DNA from: Macrolepiota albuminosa
Lineage: Eukaryota > Basidiomycota > Agaricomycetes > Agaricales > Agaricaceae
Reading direction: 5' to 3'
Length of the DNA: 64,000 nucleotides
Assembly (NCBI GenBank): GCA_027475525.1
Contig: JAMWFC010000032.1
Coordinates: 1,426,001 to 1,490,000, forward strand
This document shows, piece by piece, positions 33,501 through 45,511 of this stretch. The notes under the pieces were generated by a model. It saw nothing but the letters and a program-made list of their open reading frames with translations. It had not been told where the DNA came from and ran no database searches. Positions within the stretch are counted from its first letter, which is position 1. Every line of letters begins with the position of its first letter. Both the position numbers and the translations under genes were made by a program.

Positions 33501-33654
33501 GCGCCGCGTTGGCGATCATAATCGCGTAACAGTTACAATCACAGCCACAATTAGTGGCCACCCGGTTAGTTACCGGGGCGCCGCGTTGGCGATCATAATC
33601 GCGTAACAGTTACAATCACAGCCACAATTAGTGGCCACCCGGTTAGTTACCGGC
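33501..33654. repeat. 77-bp tandem duplication between pol and ORF3 of B (probable join)
   Basis: Units 33501-33577 and 33578-33654. The true pol-ORF3 spacing is therefore about 228 bp. Confidence 0.9.
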
Positions 33655-33696
33655 AATCAGAGTGGACTTCGACCACATTCCACCACCACACGCGCA

Positions 33697-36423
33697 TTAC
33701 GCGCGTTTTGCTAGCTGCTGAGGGCGTTTCACGCCCTGCAGCTCTAGATACCTATCCATCGCTGCAAGGTCTTTGCAGTTTACTAGCGGTTTCCAGGTAG
33801 TATCACCTAAGCTCCACCTTACCTCGAATTCGAGGCTTCCCCTTGTCCAACGATGACCTATCAGGTCATCTACGAACCACTCCTGGTCATTACCAGTTCC
33901 AAAATCATACGGCTCCGGAGTTGCTCGATTAGGAAAGAGCGCATCACTACTGGCCATATACGGTTGCAATAGCGACACATGAAATTTGGGGACTATCCTG
34001 CGCGCTTGCAGCGCATGAGGTAGTTCCAGCACGTAGTTAGACGTGCTCGGCTCTGCTTCAAGGACCTTATACGGTCCAATCCACTTTGGACACAACTTAC
34101 TCGCTCTGCCTTTCGGCAGGTTCAGGTTCTTCGTAGAAAGGTACACTAGGTTCCCTTTCTCGATTTCTGGTTCCTCGCGTCTGCGATTATTCGCGTGTTT
34201 GGTTTGCCAGACGCGCGATTCTATAATCGCATCATGGGCATCTGCCAGATTCCTTAGCGCGTTGCGCGCAAACTGCTTGACTCCCACATGAATAACTTCG
34301 TCCGTACGAAGTTCACAAATCATGGATGGCATGTAGCCATTGTTGAGTTCAAAGGGTGAGTACCCTGTGGTTTCCGATATACTCGCGTTTATCGCGAATT
34401 CCACGAGTGGACATCTATCCACCCAGTCCTTCTGATCAGGACGTACGAACGCTCGCAAGATTTGCGCGATATTTCTATTTGCACGTTCCGTTTGACCATC
34501 CGTTTGCGGATGAAACGATGTCGACATGAGCAACTTTGCTCCTAGCAGCTTGTGCAACTCCTTCCACCATTTGGAAGTAAACTTAGCATCTCGATCGCTC
34601 ACGATCGAGCTGGGCAATCCATGGAGACGTACTATCTCCTTGAGATAGATCCACGACAAGTCTGACGCGGTCATGGTGGTTCTCACCGGAATGAGATGGA
34701 CCATACTGGTCATTCTGCAGATCACTACCCACAGGTAGTTAAAGCCTTTCGACTCGGGGAACGGACCTATAAAGTCCATCCCAATCGAATTCCAAGGTTT
34801 GACCGGGATGGGTAGCGAATGCAGCTTTCCCGGTGGCTTCAAAGTCGACACTTTTGACTGTTGACATAGCTCGCATGTCGAGCAGAATTGGCTCGTCTCT
34901 TTGGCCATTTGCGGCCACCAGTACCAACTTTTGACTGTTGACATAGCTCGCATGTCGAGCAGAATTGGCTCGTCTCTTTGGCCATTTGCGGCCACCAGTA
35001 CCAGTGTCGCACATAGTCCAGCGTTTTCTGAGTTCCGAAGTGGCCCACTACTCTATGGGCCTGGTCCAGGATAGTCGTAATCAACGACCTCTCCCGGGGA
35101 ATGCAGATGACTTTGGACCCCGTGGGTCTGGTAAGGTAGACAAGCTGCTGCTCCGTCCTGAAGCACGGATGCGCTTGGATATTGTTCAGAATCTCTACGA
35201 AGAGATTATCATCCTTGTATCCTTGCTGGATACGTGTGCGGAATTGCGCATTGCCTAAGTCGGCTGGTGCAGGCGTATGGTCCTGTGACTCCAGCGCTTG
35301 CTGGAGCGTCATATCAGTACCTCTCATAGGCGCCTCTTGCCTCGTCTCTTCCCTTGGCTGAGGGGCCTCATGGTCCACTAGCACCTGAGCTTCGATATCG
35401 CGAGTCTCTCGCTGCTCCTGCAGTCGCTTACTGCGACGTGTTTCCTGCGCTCGCATGGCGTGCAACTCGACCCTATGTTCCCTGATTTCATGGAATCAAT
35501 GCAGAGGCAAATCCTCGCCCTCTGGGTCAATACGTTTGTCCGCCTGGACATAGTCATGCGCGTCATGGACGTCATCTCGAGTATCACTCTCGAAATATCG
35601 AGGGGCAGCGAGGCAAATGATACTTGTACTGCTTGTTATCGTCAATGAGGTTGATCTCATGATTAACCTCCCGCCACGGAGGAAGCTCCTCCTTCGTTCC
35701 ATTGACGATATCAGCGAACTCCCGTTGCCATTGCTGGCGCAATCGAGGAATATCCTCCTCTGTAAGGCTCAAAGCCTTGCCTTTTCCTTTGGCTACGCGT
35801 GCTATACGCGGTTGAACCTTTGGTTCAAATCGCTCCCGTAAGGCACGTACGTGCTCCTCTGTGAGGTCTCCCGGATTCAACCTTACAACCGGTTGTTTCC
35901 TCGTCGTACTCGCCGACGACTGCACACTCCTCGCCTTCAGCGAGAATCTGTCAAATACGATATCCAATGTTTCGGATATCTCGTCCTCTCGTGCGTAACG
36001 GTACACTTCTCCCGTCTGGGTCGCTTGCCCACTTCCCATAGCCTGCGTCACCATTGATGCTACCAGCTCGTTCCACTCCTGTGGCATTCGTGGGTCATAC
36101 GCCCATTGCACTCCTGGCCGAGGCACTGGTCGATCCATTAGCAACCTAGTGCTACCCACAGTTCCCATCGTACTGTATCCCTCGTCCTTGACGAGATCCT
36201 CCACCTTTACTCGAGAGCTAGTCGGCTGGCATTCCAGCGACTCCACCACGCGTTTACTACGCTCATTCTTGCACTGCACAGCCTGTTTAGGCTTTCCATT
36301 GGTACACCCAGTCACATCCGGGTGCTTCCCCTTCTTCAGAGTTCCTTGAAACTCTTCCTCAGTCATCAGTATAGCCGGCGAATCAGCCGGCAGGCTTTTC
36401 GGTGGGGCCTGTTCGTCCTCCAC
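33697..36423 (-). pseudogene. Pol of element B: integrase intact, RT and RNase H deleted
   Basis: ORF2 begins at ATG 36423 and is open to about 35602, where a 1,219-bp deletion jumps from the linker (YHLPRCP) past RT and RNase H to the RYFESD segment. The integrase follows: HHCC zinc domain (HRVVGHFG, CSTCELC), DDE core (GMDFIGPFPE, SDRDAKF, TERANRN), FHVSLLQPY and a C-terminal chromodomain-like segment (FEVRWSLGDTTWKPL ... AAMDRYLELQGV) ending at 33697. One TGA (35496-35498; CGA in A) and the 77-bp repeat at 34851-35004 interrupt it. The chromodomain places the family among chromoviruses. Confidence 0.88.
34851..35004. repeat. 77-bp tandem duplication in integrase of B (probable join)
   Basis: Units 34851-34927 and 34928-35004, in the integrase zinc-domain region. 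Removing one restores a single integrase frame. Confidence 0.9.
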
Positions 36424-36456
36424 CTCCTGAACAGTCGCTCTCCTGCGACCATCTAG

Positions 36457-39400
36457 TCAGTTGCGCTCATCACGCCGCTTCTCAGTTGCGCGATAGCGCC
36501 TCAAACGACCATCTGTATCGTTCAACACCACTTTCTCCGCCTTCAGCAGCGTACCATTCACAACGACCATGTCGTTCACGAAATCCAGCGACACCTTGTT
36601 CTTACGCATGAACGGCGTACCAATAATCATGTCATAGCGATCAAAATTCGCTATATCCACGTATTCCTTCGTCGACGTTCCTGACGTCTTTATTCTCACC
36701 TCCGCGCCAAACTGCACCATAGCGCGACTCCCCACAGTCCCCAGCTGGAGCATCAAGGGCTCCTCCAGTTCATGAACGCAAATCGCGTTGACATGAGCAA
36801 ACTGGGGCGTAATGCCCGTAGTGGTACTCCCGGAGTCCCACAACGTCCATGCCGGATGTCCGTTGACATCAACATACGTGACCAGGCACTCCTTCTCTTC
36901 GGAAGTATAGCGTGGCCGCTGCAACTTATTAGTTGCCTTCTGCAGGGTTACGCGTCTCATTCGGACGCGCTGATCTCCACGGCACTCCGTCAGTGCAAAC
37001 AGGTGTTCCTCCTCGTCATCACGAGCATAGTAGTCGCTGTCGTACACATCCACTGCGACGTATTCATCGCCATCAATCTGGACGCTCTCAGCGTCATCCA
37101 CTTCCGACCCGTCAGCCTCTGCTTGCGGCTCCTCCTCGGTTTCCTCGACGATTTCATCGTCCTCGTCGTCACTGACGACATCGCTCGGTGCCGCAGCCGT
37201 ATGGGCCGCTCGGATGTGTGCCTTAGGAGGGGCGGGACACTCCTTAGCAAAGTGCCCGCTCCTGCCACAATTGTAGCACGCTGAGGGGTCCCCGGCAGGC
37301 CTTCTCTGGCCCACTCCTGGAACTCCAGCAGTTTTACCCGCCATACGCGCTGCAGGCGCCACTACTCCTCTTGGTGCTACTTGATTCTGACCCGAAACGG
37401 GTCGACTGTCCTTCGCTGGCAATTGTCCAGCAGGTTTCGATCGAGGCCGTTGGCCTCCAGGAATTGTCTTGCGAACCACGAATCGCGGATTGCGATTGTT
37501 CTCCATCTCCGTCCGCTTGGCTAGGAAGGTTCCCACCTTCACTGCCTGACGGTTCACTGGTCCTCGGCGTGAACTACGCTGCTCATAATGGTTTGCAGTC
37601 CGTGTCGACTGCTCATAACGGATGGCATACGCCAAAAATTCAGTCACAGTATTGACCTCCGGAGACAAGTTATCGTTGCGTATCAACGCTCTCCTCATGT
37701 CTGCGGGTATTCCGTCCAGGAATGTCTCGCGGATAGTGTATTCGTCTGGATAGACGGCCATATTCTGTGCATGACCCACCAGGTCATCATAAAAGGTCTG
37801 GACGCCAGTCTTAGCGTCATACACTGCCTTTCTAAAGGCATCGTGAGCTTCCTGCATCGTAGCAGCGTTAACGAACCGATTATACAGTCCTATCAGGACC
37901 TCTTTAAATGTCCAGTGCGATTTGTCGCGATTAATGTGGAGAACATGGCGACAGAACCAATTCCGAGCCTCTCCTTCCATAAATTCGTGTAGCACGAATA
38001 TCCTTTCCTGGTCCATGTCGTCTCCACCATAGCAGCAGGCTGCGAGGTGGTAGCACACGTCCATGGCCCAGTCCTCCAGTTGCGAGAACCTATGTCCTCC
38101 AGTGTACGCACGTATGTGCTTACCATCGGATTTACGGGGGCTTACCCCAGCAGGGAACTTAAATCTGACTCCAAGGGAGTCATCCACCAGACGAGTGAGG
38201 CGGTCATGCATATGATCCATATGGATCCTGACCGCTTCATTCATTCCCGGCGTAGTTTCACGCAAATCATGAGGTGCGGGCATCGAAAATGCCCGAGGAC
38301 TGCGAAACAGGTGCTCATTGACCACTCTTTCCGGCCGTGCGGTGGGCTGTTGCCTCACTTGTTGCTCTGCTGGTAATCCACCAGCCTGCCTGCCCCTGTC
38401 ACGACGATTATTATCGTCCTGATTGTCATTCCTACGATCACGATCTCCACCGTCGTGATTGCGACGATTTGGCTCCCTCCGTTCGTAGTGACCACTACTG
38501 TCGTCACTACCACCCGGATCTCTGTCCGGTTCAGCAGTCCGAGCCGCGAATTGTCGCCGCATGTCATCGACAGGCGTTATGCCCTCACGCCCTTCAAAGA
38601 CTACCCCCTGGTCGTCAATGAACGACTCACCATGATCGCGCAAGTCCTGGTTGCGTATCCTTTGGTAATTGACGCGTTCATTCCAGTTGTCCACTAGGTG
38701 GACGCATCGCACTACGCGTCGTGGTCGCGTTCGCTCCTCAAGAATGTGGACTTTGTCCACCTCTTCCTTGATTGTAACTTGCTTACGAGGTGTCTTAACC
38801 TCCTGCACTGCAAGTGCTGCCTCTGGCTCTGCCGGAGTCGTCGTTACAGTCTCCACCTCAGACAATGCCTGCTGAGGCACTCTGCTAACAATGCGTTGAC
38901 GGTTTGCGGCGTTCTGGCGCCGAATGTAGTCTTGCTGAGACTCATCAGCCTGACGAGGCGCATTGAGCAATTCCATCGCGTCTGCGATTAGTGGCGCTCA
39001 TCTGCGCACACTCATCTCACATTCTACGGAGTCAGCTGGAGTAGCCGTTGAGACTGCTGACTCTTGTGCCGCTTTGCGCTTAAGGTATTCCACTACTTCG
39101 AGTTCGAAGATGCGCACAAACAATTTGATATATTCACTCGAATCTGCACGGGGTACATCGTGGCTCCTAGCCGCCAGCAGCTGTAAGTGCTTCACTACAT
39201 AAAGCTGAAGACGCTTTCGCGTCGATTCCTTCACGACCGCCGGATATCGGTCCAATACTAGCTGCAACTGGATAGATAAGGTCGAATGCGACCTTTTGCT
39301 TTCCTCATCATCTGAGGACTCCAACTCGGACTCTAAGTCCATAACTCTCCTGAGGCCGTCATGCCTCACTTGCGGCTGTTTGCCGGCTCGTCGGTGCAAC

Positions 39401-39957
39401 TCTGGACTTCCAGGCGTTGTTAACGCCTTGTCCAACCTTACGACATTGTCGTCTTCCCTACTGACCACTATTGCTGGTCCTTGCTTCTGTACTTGTGTCG
39501 TCAACGACGACGGTCCCGGTTCAGTGGCAGCATTGGCCACATATTCCAAATGCCGTTCCGTAGGTGCAGTCCGGAATGGGGTGCTATGCGCAAACGCACT
39601 GCCTTGTACCATTTCCGAGTACTGAGTAACGTCCGGTTGACCCTCCGAGGGAGCTGAAGAGCTCTCGGGCAATACCGGATACATCAGTGAGGGCATTTGG
39701 CTCGCTGGCAGCGACACTCCTGAGACCGCGGATCTATCTCCTGGTTTTCCACCAGGTCGTACAATGGACATCATCCGTGATACGGATAGCCCACCAGGCA
39801 TTCCATAGCTCGCGCTGACATCGCGAGGGGTCTTTTCATCCTGCTTTGGCGGGGGTTGGTATGCTGACGCAGATTGCGTCTTCACAGCCTGTAGCACAGG
39901 TAAGTCACCTGCGTCTGCAGCTGGGAACGGAGGATCCGGATCAAGAGAGCCAGTCAT
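36457..39957 (-). pseudogene. Gag-protease of element B (one TGA)
   Basis: ATG 39957, about 112 nt inside the 5' LTR; about 1,166 codons ending at 36457. Order: low-complexity N-terminus, helical region, linker, capsid-like domain (RFSQLEDWAMDVCYHL ... EARNWFCRH), CCHC knuckle (CYNCGRSGHFAKEC), acidic spacer and aspartic protease (WTLWDSGSTTTG ... MIIGTPFMRK). A single TGA at 38998-39000, where element A has CGA, splits the frame. Gag and protease are in one frame, and pol begins separately at 36423. Confidence 0.88.
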
Positions 39958-40068
39958 GGAAGCACGTTTTCAGCGTGATGCCAACAGAGAATCGAGAGGT
40001 TTTGATGAGAGTTGCCTAGTCGGTAACAAGCCTAGCGTCTAAAGCCGATAGCAGAAGATTTAAAAAAA

Positions 40069-40244
40069 TGTAACCTGGGGTTACTAGTCAGAACTATCTG
40101 TGTATTTCACACAGTGCTAAATCAGACCGCAATATCGGATTTGACTAGTACTTAGTGCGAAAACAAGATGTTGGCTTACGTAATACTCTACTAATTGATT
40201 ATAGCGTCGTTGACGCTGATGGTAATACGGATGACCCCGTTACA
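40069..40244 (-). repeat. 5' LTR of element B
   Basis: 176 bp. Keeps ACG where the 3' LTR has ACA. The adjacent interior reads GATTTAAAAAAA, the primer-binding region shared with A and A0. Confidence 0.9.
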
Positions 40245-40620
40245 GTTTTCTATACATATTTGAAGCCTTAACTGAACAAAGTGAGGTTAGATGGAGGTTG
40301 AGTGACTTATATATACTTGGAGCTCTAACCGAACAAAGTGAGGTTAGAGTAGAGGCTATGTTGGAGAAGATTTAAAGACAAAGCTTCCAATGAAATACTA
40401 GCTGCATGCCGAAGGCATGCAGCAAAATTGAATTCAAAGCCTTAACTAAACGAAGTGAGGTTAAGGTAGAGACTAAGTTACTTATATATATTTGGAGCCT
40501 TAACCAAACAAAGTGAGGTTAAGGTGGAGGCTGAGTTACTTATACATACTTGGAGCCCTAATCAAATGAAGTGAGGTTAGGGTGGAGGCTTAGTTGGGGG
40601 GTTTGGGGGTGAAGCCTCCA
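40245..40620 (+). repeat. Helitron 3' subterminal repeats, about 60-bp units
   Basis: Units contain an imperfect palindrome of the type CCTTAACC-AAACAAAGTGA-GGTTAAGG, followed by TGGAGGCTGAGTTACTTATA. Units begin at about 40255, 40318, 40437, 40497 and 40556; one more lies at about 29745, left of element B. Confidence 0.75.
40401..40423 (+). terminator. Perfect hairpin, possible Helitron 3' end signal
   Basis: GCTGCATGCC-GAA-GGCATGCAGC, a 10-bp perfect stem with a GAA loop. A decayed second copy (GCTGCA...TGCAGC) lies at about 40634-40661 in the same context (CCAATGAAAT...CTAGCTGC). Helitrons carry such a hairpin near the 3' end. The CTRR terminus was not identified. Confidence 0.5.
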
Positions 40621-40789
40621 ATGAAATGCTAGCTGCATGCCGAAGACACGCGGTGCAGCTCGTATATAATTGAATAAAGGAATAATTACTATTGTAATTA
40701 TTCCTGCTCTGATATACAGTACTTTTTATTTTAATTGAAATAATATCAACACCTCTCTGAGGATGCTGAAACCAAACCACAGTAGAAGA

Positions 40790-43700
40790 ATATCATATAA
40801 AGAGAACCTCTAGGAGATTCTTAGTTATAGTTGGGCACAGCTTACTTGTCTTCTCTTTGAGGAGGTTTAGGTTCTCTGTTGACAAGTATACTAACATGCC
40901 CTATATTAATTCCAGGTCTGATTTCTGCTGCTTATTGGCCTGTTGAGTCTAAAAGACTCATGCTGCAATAATAGCATTGTGTGCATTCACAGGATTCTCC
41001 AATACTTGCTGTGCAAAGTCCTTTATGACTTTGTGCACCATCTCAACTTCTCTAAGTTTGCAGATCATAGAGGGCATGTACCCTCCATTCAATTCAAATA
41101 GTGCATATCCAGTGGTCTCTGAGACACTAGCATTAATTGTAAACTTGATTAGCAGAATCTTGTCCACCTAGTCTTGTTGATCAAGTCTGACTACTATTCA
41201 GAAGATCTGAGCCACACTATGGTTGGCTTGCTTAGTCTGTCCATCTGTCTGAGAGTAGAACTATGTTGACATCAATAACCTTACTCCAAGCAACTTGTGC
41301 AGCTCATGCCACCACAGTGACATGAATTTAGAATCTCTATCACTCACAATTGAGCTCAGAAGACCATGGAGCCTCATGATATCCTTGAGATAAACCTATG
41401 AGAGCTCAGAGGCTTTCATTGTTATATGCACTAGAATCAAGTGCAGCATGCTTGTCATGCAACAAATTACCACCTGAAGGTAGTTAAACCTTTTAGCCTC
41501 TGAAAAGAGTCCTACAAAATCCATTCCAATAGAGTCCCATGGCTTAGCTGGTATAGGCAGTGAATGCAACTTCCCAGCAGGTTTCTGATTACTAGTCTTT
41601 GCCCTTTGACATGCAATGCACATCTGGCAAAACTTCATGACTTCTATATATATCTGAGGCTACCAATATCATTGCCTCAGATACTCTAGTGTTTTGCCGG
41701 CTCCAAAATGGCCCACCACTTTATAAGCCTGCATGAGGACAGGTGTAATAAAACTTCAATCCCACAGCAAACAGACTATGTTACAGTTGCAGATGTTGCA
41801 CATCCATAGCAGTCTCTGCCTTGAAACATAGATAGTCATCTTGGTATTCCAGTACCTTGGCACATAATGGATCCTTCAGATACAACTGTTTAACTGTGAT
41901 CCCAAAGTTATCTGTGACTGCTGAGGAGCATACTCACACCTCCACAAAGGCTCAATATATTAGTAAGGGTCATTTCCTGGTGCCTTTGCATCAATAGCTC
42001 TAGGTCTGAGCCCTCCAGATGTGGGCTTGGTCCCTACTAAGCCAGCCTAAGCTGCTCAGCTTCCATGTCCCATGCTTCATGCCTTTTTATTATGCACTTA
42101 CTATGCTAGAGCTTCTGAGCCTGCATAGCCCAGAGCTCTACAACATGCTCCTTGACCTCCTTGTAATGATAATATAGGAAGTCATCACCTTGGAGATCAA
42201 TGCATACATCTGCACTAACATATTCATAACTATTGTGATGCTCAGTAGCGCTGTCACTCTTGAAGTATTTCAAGAGGCAATTAGGGACTTTATTTAGTTC
42301 ATCCTTGGCATATGTTATATCAAACTGGTACCAGTGATAGGACCCTACACAGGCTAGGCATATCAATAGCAGGCTCAGCATCAGCTTTGGACATCTTACT
42401 GCACTTATTCTGAACTTGGCGCATACAATTTATCCATTTTAGGCCTTACCCAATGGCCATGCATAGCAAGCAACTGAACTAATCAGAAATAGTGTCAGTG
42501 GTGGCTAGGATGATAAGTGACAGCTTACAATCATGTTGTTGGCAAGCAGTAACAGGTGGCATCATTCAATCAGCACCTGGTACAGCTAGCCAATGGCAGC
42601 ACTTACAAATTGGGCATAATGACAGTGATATGTGACAAACAGCTTGGTGTTTTACCCTGGCATCTGACATTTCTTGGCACCCTCTAACAGTTCAGATGGA
42701 CAGCATTCTTGTTCATTTCTCATTATTTAGTTTAATGCACAGCGTTGATGATGCCAACTATGGCTGAGTGCACTGGATATTACACAGTACAATGCCATCT
42801 CTAGCACTAGGCGTGCATAGTTGTGAAGAGTCCTGACAGAGTCCTGATATGCTCAAATAGATGTGATAAGATGATGTGCTGAATGATAGTGCTTCAGATA
42901 CTACCTAGCAAACTGTAAGCACCATAGTCTAGGCAAAGATATGGAAAAGAGAAAGAATAGTGCAATGTAATGTGCCTATAAATGGCACTGTAAATGATGA
43001 TGACAATAAAAACAAGGTTAGCACCCAACTAAGTGACAAAGTTAGGCCAAGCTAGCACAATTTGAATGCTAAGTGTAATGGGGTGCTCAAAGGGTTACGA
43101 TTTGTTGTTATATACATATAAAGTAGCTATCTTTTATACTATGTGCTACTGTATTTTTGAAATAAGTCCATTTGCAGCACTACCAATTAGTGCCTCTCCT
43201 TGTGGTTAAAGTTAACAGTGACCTGTCAACAATGATCAGTATATATAAGTGATGGCAACTAACGGCATTATAGTCTATTGGCCACAGCAACTCTAAACTG
43301 ACTTAAAATTATATAAATCTGCTCACTTTTTAGTGTAATTCTGATTGGCCAGGCCTCTCCAGGGTATGGTTGGAAAATCCTCAACAGATGCCATGAGTTT
43401 TAATGTTGGCGCTAAACATTGTATTAATTCTTGATAGGTAAAATAAATATTGGGTTAGAATATATTCTGTTCCATTGTCATTGGTTCTTTAGACTTCTGA
43501 TTGAGATGTCTCATCAAATAGCAGCGCCTCATGCTAACATCCTTTTTTAGAACTGATCAGGATTTGGTCAGAGTCACCTCCCTGCTGTCACACTAGCGGT
43601 GTGAGTCTTGGACCTCTCAAATCTTTGAAGTCAATAGATAGTATATGCTGAAGGACTGATAGTTGTGGTTGAGACTAATAAGTAACACTTGTAGCAGAGT

Positions 43701-44769
43701 GCCAAGGCCAGAGGTGTCCTGTGTCCAAGAAGATTGCTAGAGTCTCCAGTATATCAAGGTGCTCCTTAATACACTCAGCCTGAGTAGAAGCCTATCAGCA
43801 TCTACTTATTTATATTCCTCATAGTTCATTGCTTCTTGGCGACCCTTAGCTATTTAGCAATGGTAAATTCATATTTACTATAAATACTTACTATTGTTAC
43901 TAGTTATAGAACATAGTACTCCATTTACATCTTAGTTCACCCTACAGTTCAGATTTCTTTGCACTGACTAAGTTCATAATTGCCAACTGTCTGGACAATT
44001 CTAGCCTGCTTGCTGCAGTTACACATACAGAACCTACATGCCTTGAACCTACAGCAGGCATCATGCAGCTTAGTCATTGCTAAGCTTCTAGTTTTATTAC
44101 TGCACTTCTTGCTGCACTTACTTGTATCTGCTCTCCTCTAATATGTAGATGAACTTTGCCATTGGTGCACTTCCCTTACCACACACTACTTACCAACTCC
44201 CCTTTCTGACTTCCACCAAATCTTGCTGTTCAATTCATTTAGACTTGTTCTCTGAGACCTGCCCAGGACTCTTTCAAAATACTTAGTGTACCCAACACAT
44301 ATTTTCTGATCAATAGCCGTAAACTGTGTCTGCTACTGATCAACTTTTGGGCATCATTATCAGAACATGTAGTCAATCTACTGGTGCTGTCTGGAAAATA
44401 AAGATGCTTGAGTTTTGAAGAACTCTAGCACTTCATGATTGGTGATAATGTGAATTTTATATCCTATAAGCCTGTCTTCCCACTTGAGGAGTGCCTCAAA
44501 TATTGCCAGCATTTCCAGTTTATGCACAGCATAATTCTGCTGTGCCAAGGTGAACTTCTTTGACATGAATTCAGCAGGTTGACATCTCTGCCACATTGGA
44601 CTTTGGCCATACATGGCCCCAATGTCCATCTTTGAGGCATCACATATGAGCTATATAGACTCATCTCACCTCAGGTCAATGGGGCAAATCACTGAAGTTT
44701 TCAAGCAGATGTGTTTTATTATCTTGAAGCATCTTTGGTGAATGGGCCACCATATGAATAGTGCCTCAT
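40790..44769 (-). pseudogene. CpG-depleted gypsy relic F (RNase H and integrase)
   Basis: Minus-strand fragments similar to family-A Pol: RNase H (44629-44378; QQNYAVHKLEMLAIFEALLK, IHIITNHEVLEFF), post-RNase H linker (42381-42106; YQFDITYAKDELNKVPNC), integrase (41638-41396; KPWDSIGMDFVG) and its C-terminal part (41167-40958; YALFELNGGYMPSMICKLRE), down to VYLSTENLNL near 40880. The upstream part (WWPIHQRCFKIIKHICLK, about 44720-44769) is cut by Big C at 44770. Most CpG sites are lost and stops are frequent. Confidence 0.8.
42345..44360. repeat. D-lineage LTR sequences inserted in relic F
   Basis: About 42745-43620 is a decayed type-2 LTR in reverse orientation (TGATGATGCCAAC start). About 43640-44357 resembles the type-1 LTR (ACTATAAATACTTAC, GAGACCTGCCCAGGACTC, end TTTTGGGCATCATTA) in forward orientation. 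Together they split the RNase H/linker of F. No coding content seen. Confidence 0.55.
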
Positions 44770-45498
44770 TGTCACAACCCCTCTCTTCCGGACCCACCCC
44801 GGGACACCCCCAGAACACCATCTGGGACCCTCCCTCCGACCCCACAGAACACGCCCTGCCATCCCGGCTACCAACACCGCCATCACGCGCATCAAGGACC
44901 GCCATCAGCTGCCGCCAGCCCCGATCAACGATCGGATCACACACATCACGCATCACAGCTCCCTCTGCGCCAATTGATTGTGCACCCCACACGCGCGATC
45001 CAGGTATACAGTCCCTGCCCACTACTCAATGACTCCCGGAACCCATCCCAGACACCCCAGAACCCCGAGACCCGGTCCCGTAGTACTTATAGCATAGTTC
45101 CCCGTTGTATTCGTTAGTCTTGATATTACACTGCTTTAACTTGGTTACTTGAATTGTTGTGTGCCCTCTACTTGACTGGTACGCATTGACTGGCACGCTT
45201 GACTGGCATGCTTGGATAATTGTGTGCTCTAAGATTGGTACGCACTTCGCGACTTTAACTTACTGACTTGGTCTTGTCTTAGAACCTCCGGTTCATGACT
45301 TGACCCCCACCCTACCCTCAGCTACCCAGAAACCAAAACCCCCGGACCAAGTTCCCTCCCCCAGGATTACCCCCGTCCACGTCTTGAACCCCGGAGTCCT
45401 AGCCCCGGAGTTCCAGACACCCGAGTATCCGTAGGTCAAGTCCACATTGTAAGGGCGATTGCTTTCCCGGAAAGCCTCCGACTCAGCGGAACCTGACA
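44770..45498 (+). repeat. 5' LTR of Big C
   Basis: 729 bp, TGTCACAACC...CCTGACA. Two other copies, both inverted, lie at 7829-11517 and 49249-63535. The minus-strand frame at 44666-45022 crosses this LTR and is not a gene. Confidence 0.88.
45088..45128 (+). promoter_or_regulatory. Predicted LTR promoter and transcript start of Big C
   Basis: TATA at 45088-45091, and 25-30 nt downstream AGTCTTGATATTA (45116-45128), which is the exact complement of the 13 nt following the LTR. Predicted start of R. Confidence 0.55.
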
Positions 45499-45511
45499 TA
45501 ATATCAAGACT
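45499..45511 (+). promoter_or_regulatory. Self-priming-type primer-binding site of Big C
   Basis: TAATATCAAGACT directly follows the LTR and is perfectly complementary to 45116-45128 in the LTR. This is the arrangement of Tf1-type elements, which prime from the folded-back 5' end of their own mRNA instead of a tRNA. Confidence 0.6.

Larger units (their letters stand above)
29803..40244 (-). mobile_element. Family-A Ty3/gypsy element, copy B (young, RT-deleted)
   Basis: The two 176-bp LTRs differ at one base (a CpG transition at about 29914) and a perfect duplication GTTTT flanks the element (29798-29802, 40245-40249). Minus-strand order: gag-PR, pol, ORF3. A 1,219-bp deletion in pol (joint near 35602, relative to element A 22472-23690) removes RT and RNase H. 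Nonsense codons are TGA only. It therefore inserted recently but cannot move by itself. Three 77-bp join repeats lie inside. Confidence 0.92.

Noticed and set aside
36772..37284. 170-codon plus-strand frame repeated at 20790-21302 (minus)
   Set aside because: Antisense shadow of the zinc knuckle/protease region of gag; present in both copies only because the elements are homologous.
40010..40060. A tRNA gene next to the LTR of B (A-box-like TTGCCTAGTCGGTAAC)
   Set aside because: No pairing anticodon stem with U33, no T-arm and no acceptor pairing; it is in the element leader in both A and B.
44666..45022. 118-codon minus-strand frame
   Set aside because: It runs from the relic F RNase H region into the family-C LTR; only the first part is homologous to anything.
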